Source of the DNA: an uncultured Verrucomicrobia subdivision 3 bacterium
GTDB taxonomy: Bacteria; Verrucomicrobiota; Verrucomicrobiae; Limisphaerales; CAMLLE01
Assembly (NCBI GenBank): GCA_946480555.1
Contig: CAMLLE010000068.1
Coordinates: 1 to 10,047, forward strand
Direction: 5' to 3'
Length of the DNA: 10,047 bases
A model generated the notes under the pieces. That model saw nothing but the letters and a program-made list of their open reading frames with translations. It searched no databases and was not told the DNA's origin. Both the position numbers and the translations under genes were made by a program. Each line of letters begins with the position of its first letter. Within the stretch, counting starts at the first letter, position 1. Below, piece after piece: positions 6,540 through 10,047 of this stretch.

Positions 6540-7016
6540 TTATCCGTCCCAATGCCGGACCTTCATCCGGATCGACTGGTTCTCGTCCACTTCTTCCTCC
6601 ACCACGATGAACTGGCGCGTGCGGATTTCCTCCAGCAGCCGCTGGTGAATGTATTTCTGAACCACGCGCTGGCTGAGTTCTTCGCCAATCGCGCGCAACT
6701 CTTCCTTCGAATGGCCGGGGCCGGTGACGCACACGGATGCTCTGCCGCGTTCGTCGCGGGAAAAGGTCACAGTCACACCGTTGCGTGTCACGCTGATGGA
6801 CTGGTCGCGGCCCAGCTGGTTGGTGACGATTTCGCTTTGCTCAATTTCCAGTTGAACCGTGCTTTCGCTTTCGGTCGCCACCTGGGATTCCCGATGCTGG
6901 CGGATTCCTTCATCGACGACCGCATAGCCGAGCGAAGTCGCCGCCGCGACCACCGCGGCACTGAAGGCTGGCCACGCGGCGATCACCACCGGAGTTAGAA
7001 TGCAGACACAGCTCAT
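6540..7016 (-). CDS. Ycf35/DUF1257-like protein
   Basis: 158 residues. The last 40, QKYIHQRLLEEIRTRQFIVVEEEVDENQSIRMKVRHWDG, match the C-terminal pattern of Ycf35/DUF1257 proteins: an alpha helix, then 'F.VVEEE....G.I.L.VRRW'. The middle holds beta-rich segments (ESTVQLEIEQSEIVTNQLGRDQSISV, GVTVTFSRDERGRASVCVTG). The N-terminus MSCVCILTPVVIAAWPAFSAAVVAAATSLGY is unusual: canonical members begin MSHxSxxKT, while here it is hydrophobic enough to be a membrane anchor or a buried helix. Ycf35 is plastid- and cyanobacteria-encoded with unknown function and commonly neighbours DUF2997. That pairing is repeated here with one zinc-ribbon gene in between. The ATG at 7016 has no clear ribosome site; it follows a cluster of hairpins. 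Confidence 0.72.
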   Translation of the reverse strand: MSCVCILTPVVIAAWPAFSAAVVAAATSLGYAVVDEGIRQHRESQVATESESTVQLEIEQSEIVTNQLGRDQSISVTRNGVTVTFSRDERGRASVCVTGPGHSKEELRAIGEELSQRVVQKYIHQRLLEEIRTRQFIVVEEEVDENQSIRMKVRHWDG

Positions 7017-7019
7017 ATT

Positions 7020-7131
7020 CGTTTAGCGCCGGCTTTTCAGCCTGCCGGTTGAGGCGTTTGCGAGCGCCGTGCGCAGCCGGGGAAGCTTCGGACTCGAAAG
7101 TCCGGTGAACCGCCAGGTTCGAATGCCTGCC
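7020..7131. repeat. Cluster of small hairpins (repeat-like intergenic element)
   Basis: The 115-nt gap holds several short stem-loops. The best is CGGACT-CGAA-AGTCCG at 7089-7104, a perfect 6-bp stem with a tetraloop. Another lies at about 7028-7048, where CCGGC pairs with GCCGG around a TTTTCAGCCT loop. A third, imperfect one is built on CCAGGTTCGAATGCCTG near 7112-7128. Such strings of 'GGCAGGCTGAAAAGCC'-like hairpins resemble dispersed repeats in Verrucomicrobiota. It could also shape the transcript between the 96-residue gene and the Ycf35-like gene. Confidence 0.55.
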
Positions 7132-7422
7132 CTACGACCGCCGCTTCAACTTGGACCGGGCCACCCGGATTTCGTCACTCGACAACGTGCCGCGCTCGGC
7201 TCTTTGTTTGCAGCGGCGGGATTTGAAGCGCCGCATGAGCGGAACCGCTGACGCGGCGAGCAACAGGCCAAAAATCAGCTCCGCAAGAATCCTGTGCTCG
7301 TCGCGCCATTCGAACCGCAGTCGGGAAGCCGCAACCGTCGCCAGCAGGAATGCAATGAACATCCAGAAGAACAGCGTTCCATAACGCCGGTCTTTGATGC
7401 GATCGTAAAGCAGGCACTTCAT
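7132..7422 (-). CDS. Small two-helix membrane protein, unknown function
   Basis: 96 residues. Two hydrophobic helices (about 16-33, LFFWMFIAFLLATVAAS, and 45-62, ILAELIFGLLLAASAVPL) are joined by a short charged loop (RLRFEWRDEH). The N-terminus (MKCLLYDRIKDRRYG) and the long C-terminal tail (RRFKSRRCKQRAERG...KLKRRS) are strongly basic, so by the positive-inside rule both ends face the cytoplasm and the loop faces out. I recognise no family. It lies 75 nt after the Ycf46-like ATPase and 115 nt before the Ycf35-like gene on the same strand. That makes it a candidate membrane anchor for the ATPase complex, which is an inference from position only. Composition and membrane plan are plausible for a real gene, but without homologues confidence is moderate. 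Confidence 0.68.
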   Translation of the reverse strand: MKCLLYDRIKDRRYGTLFFWMFIAFLLATVAASRLRFEWRDEHRILAELIFGLLLAASAVPLMRRFKSRRCKQRAERGTLSSDEIRVARSKLKRRS

Positions 7423-7457
7423 AAACGAGTCCCAGCTCCGGAGTCAGAGGAAGGAAT

Positions 7458-7475
7458 GCGGAGTTGCCGCTCCGC
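7458..7475. terminator. Short GC-rich hairpin after the AAA+ gene
   Basis: GCGGAG (7458-7463) and CTCCGC (7470-7475) form a perfect 6-bp stem around TTGCCG, 23 nt beyond the AAA+ stop codon on the minus strand. Downstream on that strand the sequence is pyrimidine-rich (ATTCCTTCCTCTG) but has no T-run. It may attenuate transcription, stabilise the mRNA end, or simply be a repeat remnant. Confidence 0.35.
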
Positions 7476-7497
7476 CATGTCGAACGGATCCCTCCCT

Positions 7498-9048
7498 CTA
7501 GAACTCCATTCGCCGATGCTCCGGTTCGGGCAGCAGCTGAAGTGTGCTGGCGTTGCGGGCGCGGCCCACGGCCCAGTGCCGCAGCGCATTGATCTTTTCC
7601 GACATGGTTCGCGCCAGGGGCACGGTCTGGCGCAAAGCTTCGAGAACGTGTTCCGTGGCCAGTTCCTGTTTGGCGTAGAAGGAATCGTAGAGCGCGCTGA
7701 TGATCGCTTCCTCGATCTCCGCGCCGCTGAAGTCTTCGCTGGCTTCAATCAACTGTTCGAGATCGAAGCGCTGCGGATCGCGGCCGCGTTTGCCCAGGTG
7801 AATCCGGAAAATCTCCCCGCGCTCTTCCGCCGTCGGCAAATCGACGTAGAAGATTTCGTCCAGGCGCCCTTTGCGCAGCAGTTCGGGCGGAAGCTGCGAA
7901 ACATCGTTCGCGGTCGCCACCACAAACACCGGCGCGTTCTTTTCTGAAAGCCACGTCAGGAACGTTCCGAACACACGCGCCGTCGTGCCGCCATCCGTGA
8001 CGCCGGAGCTTTGCGAGCCGACGAATGCCTTGTCGATCTCATCCACCCACAACACAGCGGGTGCGACGGATTCCGCCACGCTGATTGCGCGGCGCACGTT
8101 TTCTTCCGACGAGCCAACCAGGCTGCCGAACATTCGTCCCATGTCGAAGCGCAGCAGCGGCAATTGCCACAACCGGGAAACCGCCTTGGCGCAAAGGCTC
8201 TTGCCGCAACCCTGCACGCCCAGCAGCAGAATTCCCTTCGGTGCCGGCAGACCGTATGCGCGCGCCTCGTCCGTGAATGCCACGGCGCGCTTGTTCAACC
8301 AGTCCTTGAGAATGCCCAGCCCGCCCACGCTCGCGAAATCCTCTTCCGCCGCGTAATACTCCAGCAACCCGCTCTTGCGGATGATCTGCTGTTTCTCGGC
8401 AAACACTTCATGAACATCGTCGCCGCTCAGGCGGCCATCCTGCACGATGATCTTGGCGAACACATTCTCTGCTTCCCCGAGCGTCAATCCCAATGCCGCC
8501 TGCAACAGGCGGTCGCGGCTTTCGCCATCAAGATCGATCTTCACCTGTTTGTGGTCGCGCACTTCGGCGATGATTTTGTCGAGCATCGCGCCGAGGTCTT
8601 CCTTGGTCGGCTGCGGGAAATTGATGACGGTCACTTCCTTGTCGAGCTCGGCGGGAATCTCCATCACGGGCGAAATCAGCACGATGGTTTTGAAGCTGTT
8701 CTTCAGATGCAGCGCAATGTCCTTCAGCTTGCGGATGATGGCGAAGTTGTTCTTCGACAGGAACGGGTGGAAATCCTTGAACAGGAAAATTGCCGGCTCG
8801 ACGTTCTCGATGACGTGGTCCAGCGCAGCGAGCGGATCCTTGGTGGAAGCGTTCCGGCCTTTTTGAGATTGGATCGAAGTTCCCGCCGGCACGATGCCGT
8901 TGCTGAACGTCCACTCGAAGACCTTCTTCTGCCGCTTGGCGGCGATTTCGACGAACATGTTTTGCACGCGCATCTCCTCGTTGGTGATCACGTAGAGGAT
9001 CGGATAGCGCGCACGAATGAGGGTTTCGATTTCAGTCTGGAAGTTCAT
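7498..9048 (-). CDS. Ycf46-like AAA+ ATPase
   Basis: 516 residues. The N-terminal half (1-235) begins [28 protein letters not shown], typical of Ycf46/slr0374-like proteins, and has a degenerate P-loop-like fold ([38 protein letters not shown]). The C-terminal AAA+ module is complete: Walker A GVQGCGKS (267-274), the pore-loop region [10 protein letters not shown] (303-312), Walker B LWVDEID (333-339), and the second region of homology [26 protein letters not shown] (375-400) with arginine fingers Arg392 and Arg395. Sensor 2 and lid follow ([12 protein letters not shown]). It should be an active hexameric remodelling ATPase. Cyanobacterial relatives are linked to inorganic carbon use, a role unlikely to carry over here. 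The ATG at 9048 overlaps the short upstream gene by 17 nt. Next on the strand come small membrane and Ycf35-like genes. Confidence 0.93.
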   Translation of the reverse strand: MNFQTEIETLIRARYPILYVITNEEMRVQNMFVEIAAKRQKKVFEWTFSNGIVPAGTSIQSQKGRNASTKDPLAALDHVIENVEPAIFLFKDFHPFLSKNNFAIIRKLKDIALHLKNSFKTIVLISPVMEIPAELDKEVTVINFPQPTKEDLGAMLDKIIAEVRDHKQVKIDLDGESRDRLLQAALGLTLGEAENVFAKIIVQDGRLSGDDVHEVFAEKQQIIRKSGLLEYYAAEEDFASVGGLGILKDWLNKRAVAFTDEARAYGLPAPKGILLLGVQGCGKSLCAKAVSRLWQLPLLRFDMGRMFGSLVGSSEENVRRAISVAESVAPAVLWVDEIDKAFVGSQSSGVTDGGTTARVFGTFLTWLSEKNAPVFVVATANDVSQLPPELLRKGRLDEIFYVDLPTAEERGEIFRIHLGKRGRDPQRFDLEQLIEASEDFSGAEIEEAIISALYDSFYAKQELATEHVLEALRQTVPLARTMSEKINALRHWAVGRARNASTLQLLPEPEHRRMEF

Positions 9049-9229
9049 GGGAATGCGATGCGGGATCTGTGGTGCGCGAAACGATGGATTCGCAGCCCGG
9101 GTTCAGTTCGGCGAGCAACTCGGCAAATGGTTGGGTGAGATTGTGAACGAGAATCTGGCCGTCGGGCAGAATGAGAAGTTCGGTGTGAAGTTCTGATTCA
9201 GGAAGAAGCACCGAACATCCAGCATCCAT
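9032..9229 (-). CDS. Short 'LPDG' protein overlapping the AAA+ gene
   Basis: About 65 residues from the ATG at 9229, or 59 from a GTG at 9211. The core [32 protein letters not shown] reads like a real folded peptide: a beta hairpin with a PDG turn followed by an amphipathic helix. It echoes, loosely, the 'ITIAPDGSVEV' hairpin of the DUF2997 protein in the same cluster. The last 17 nt overlap the start of the Ycf46-like gene in another frame, an arrangement suited to coupled translation. The start is unsure because the palindromic repeat covers the 5' end and supplies both the 9229 ATG and the farther ATG codons; the residues it encodes (MDAGCSV and beyond) probably are not conserved. No family name is assigned. 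Confidence 0.6.
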   Translation of the reverse strand: MDAGCSVLLPESELHTELLILPDGQILVHNLTQPFAELLAELNPGCESIVSRTTDPASHSHELPD

Positions 9230-9299
9230 CATCCAACATCCATGGCTTCCGGCTTTGGCTGTTGCGTGTTCGTTGTTCGATGTTGGATGTTCGGTGGCT
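9207..9299. repeat. Intergenic palindromic repeat, copy 2
   Basis: The left arm (about 9208-9242) and right arm (about 9259-9298) pair imperfectly, best where CACCGAACATCCA meets TGGATGTTCGGTG. The copy shares CGAACATCCAGCAT (9212-9225) and CCAACATCC (9233-9241) with copy 1 at the same 21-nt spacing. Its right arm GTTGTTCGATGTTGGATGTT (9272-9291) matches 4199-4218 at 18 of 20 bases. The element abuts the stop of the radical SAM gene (9301-9303) and runs into the 5' end of the short LPDG gene. Confidence 0.82.
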
Positions 9300-9300
9300 T

Positions 9301-10047
9301 TCATCGGATCAGATTCAACCGCAGTTCGCGCGCAACCGTCAGCGCGCGGTCGGCTTCAATCTTCGAAACGGTCCCGCGCAATTCCGCGTGACGCGCCGCA
9401 TGCCAAGCGGGCCAGAAGCCGGAGCGCAAGTTCACCTTCACGCCCGGCAGATGGGCTGCAATCCATTCCGCGACCGGCCGCCAGCAACAATCAATATGGC
9501 CCGGCATCAACAAATGGCGAATGATCAGTTTGGAATGCTGCGCGGCCCAAAGTAGATTCTCCTGAACGACACTTGCGTAATGGGTGACGCGCGCCAGCCG
9601 TTCAGCGCAGGTGTCATTGCCAAATTTGTAGTCGGCGAGCCAGATGTCGAAAATGCCATCGAGCAACTCGCGGCTCTGGGCGGAGCCATGCGCGTTGGTC
9701 TTCCAAACCAGCGTTGCGGAATCGGGAAGCTCTGCCACCAGGTCCAGCACAGACGGGAGATGAATGGTGGGTTCGCCGCCGAGGAACATCACGGTGCGGG
9801 TTCCATTCGTCAGCGCATCCCGAATCTTCGCTGCGAGCCGTTGCGCATCGAAGACTTCGCCCGCACGTGGATTCCAACTCTGTCCGCCCGTAATGCAGAA
9901 ATCGCAGCGCAGGTCACAGCCGGAAAACGCAAGGGCGAAGGTGGGAATCAACTCCAGTTCATCGGAGACTTCCACCTGGGCGCTGAAGACGCGTGGCTGG
10001 CATCCGGCGTGGCAGCGTCCCGCCGGACCGGCGAGACGGTTCACGCC
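9301..10047 (-). CDS. Radical SAM protein, PflX/COG1313-like (5' end outside window)
   Basis: The frame is open to the window edge, and a GTG at 10044 is probably internal. The visible N-terminus, GVNRLAGPAGRCHAGCQPRVFSA, matches the 'CGVxRLxGExGxC' segment that follows a Cys-rich lead in PflX-type proteins, so the start lies beyond the edge. SGCDLRCDFC provides the CxxxCxxC triad for the SAM-binding 4Fe-4S cluster (Cys codons at 9916-9918, 9904-9906 and 9895-9897). MFLGGEPTIHL is the GGEP motif that contacts SAM. Later parts (IWLADYKFGND, LIIRHLLMPGHIDCCWRPVAEWI) fit the barrel of pyruvate-formate-lyase-activase relatives. The family is thought to activate a glycyl radical or modify a partner, but no substrate is established. 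No glycyl radical enzyme is visible. It is the most upstream minus-strand gene seen, separated from the AAA+ cluster by a repeat. Confidence 0.88.
   Translation of the reverse strand, partial: GVNRLAGPAGRCHAGCQPRVFSAQVEVSDELELIPTFALAFSGCDLRCDFCITGGQSWNPRAGEVFDAQRLAAKIRDALTNGTRTVMFLGGEPTIHLPSVLDLVAELPDSATLVWKTNAHGSAQSRELLDGIFDIWLADYKFGNDTCAERLARVTHYASVVQENLLWAAQHSKLIIRHLLMPGHIDCCWRPVAEWIAAHLPGVKVNLRSGFWPAWHAARHAELRGTVSKIEADRALTVARELRLNLIR

Noticed and set aside
7085..7137. tRNA-like segment with GGTTCGAAT resembling a T-loop and a CTCGAAA anticodon-like loop
   Set aside because: The stem around CGAA is 6 bp with a 4-nt loop rather than 5 bp with 7 nt, and no acceptor stem or D-arm can be drawn. 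Better explained as a hairpin repeat.
8011..9138. 375-residue open frame on the plus strand opposite the AAA+ ATPase
   Set aside because: Antisense shadow typical of GC-rich genes; the minus frame carries Walker A, Walker B and arginine fingers, while the plus frame has no domain pattern.
4240..9229. Anti-phage defence island
   Set aside because: No nuclease, toxin, reverse transcriptase, restriction or transposase gene is visible. The AAA+/zinc/TPR content could suit many cellular machines, so a defence label is not supported.

Overview
The window looks like a chromosomal segment of a GC-rich, non-photosynthetic bacterium, most likely of the Verrucomicrobiota (or nearby Planctomycetota/PVC lineages). 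This is inferred from the protein families (DUF2997/Ycf35-like/Ycf46-like cluster, DUF3592, PflX-type radical SAM), the near absence of strong Shine-Dalgarno sites, and intergenic palindromic repeats of the 'GATGTTGGATGTTCG' type. No tRNA, rRNA, CRISPR array, transposase or phage gene was seen.

Layout. Positions 1-2960 hold four plus-strand genes: the 3' part of an alpha/beta hydrolase (lipase-like), DNA-3-methyladenine glycosylase I (tag), a DUF3592 membrane protein, and a small beta-rich, possibly arrestin-like protein. The last two may form a pair. Transcription then converges at about 2961-3042. From there to the right edge everything is on the minus strand. In transcription order (right to left) it runs: a PflX-type radical SAM protein cut by the window edge, a palindromic repeat, a very short 'LPDG' gene, a Ycf46-like AAA+ ATPase, a 96-residue two-helix membrane protein, a patch of small hairpins, a Ycf35/DUF1257-like protein, a protein with four CxxC pairs (McsA-like N-terminus), a DUF2997 protein, a membrane protein ending in a signal-peptidase-like fold without catalytic motifs, a TPR protein, a second copy of the palindromic repeat, and a PilT-type ATPase.

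How the genes may work together. The block from 4240 to about 9229 is the centrepiece. Ycf46-like ATPase, Ycf35-like and DUF2997 proteins are known to go together in cyanobacteria and algal plastids, where their biochemical role is poorly defined. Here they sit in a genome segment with no photosynthesis genes, joined by a zinc-ribbon protein, a degenerate S26-like membrane protein and a TPR scaffold. The genes from the Ycf35-like protein to the TPR protein are nearly contiguous (gaps of 13, 7 and 1 nt, then an ATGA overlap), which predicts co-translation. An ATP-driven assembly, remodelling or quality-control machine at the membrane is a reasonable inference, not something the sequence proves. 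Two same-orientation copies of the palindromic repeat bracket the block, each placed just downstream of a stop codon.
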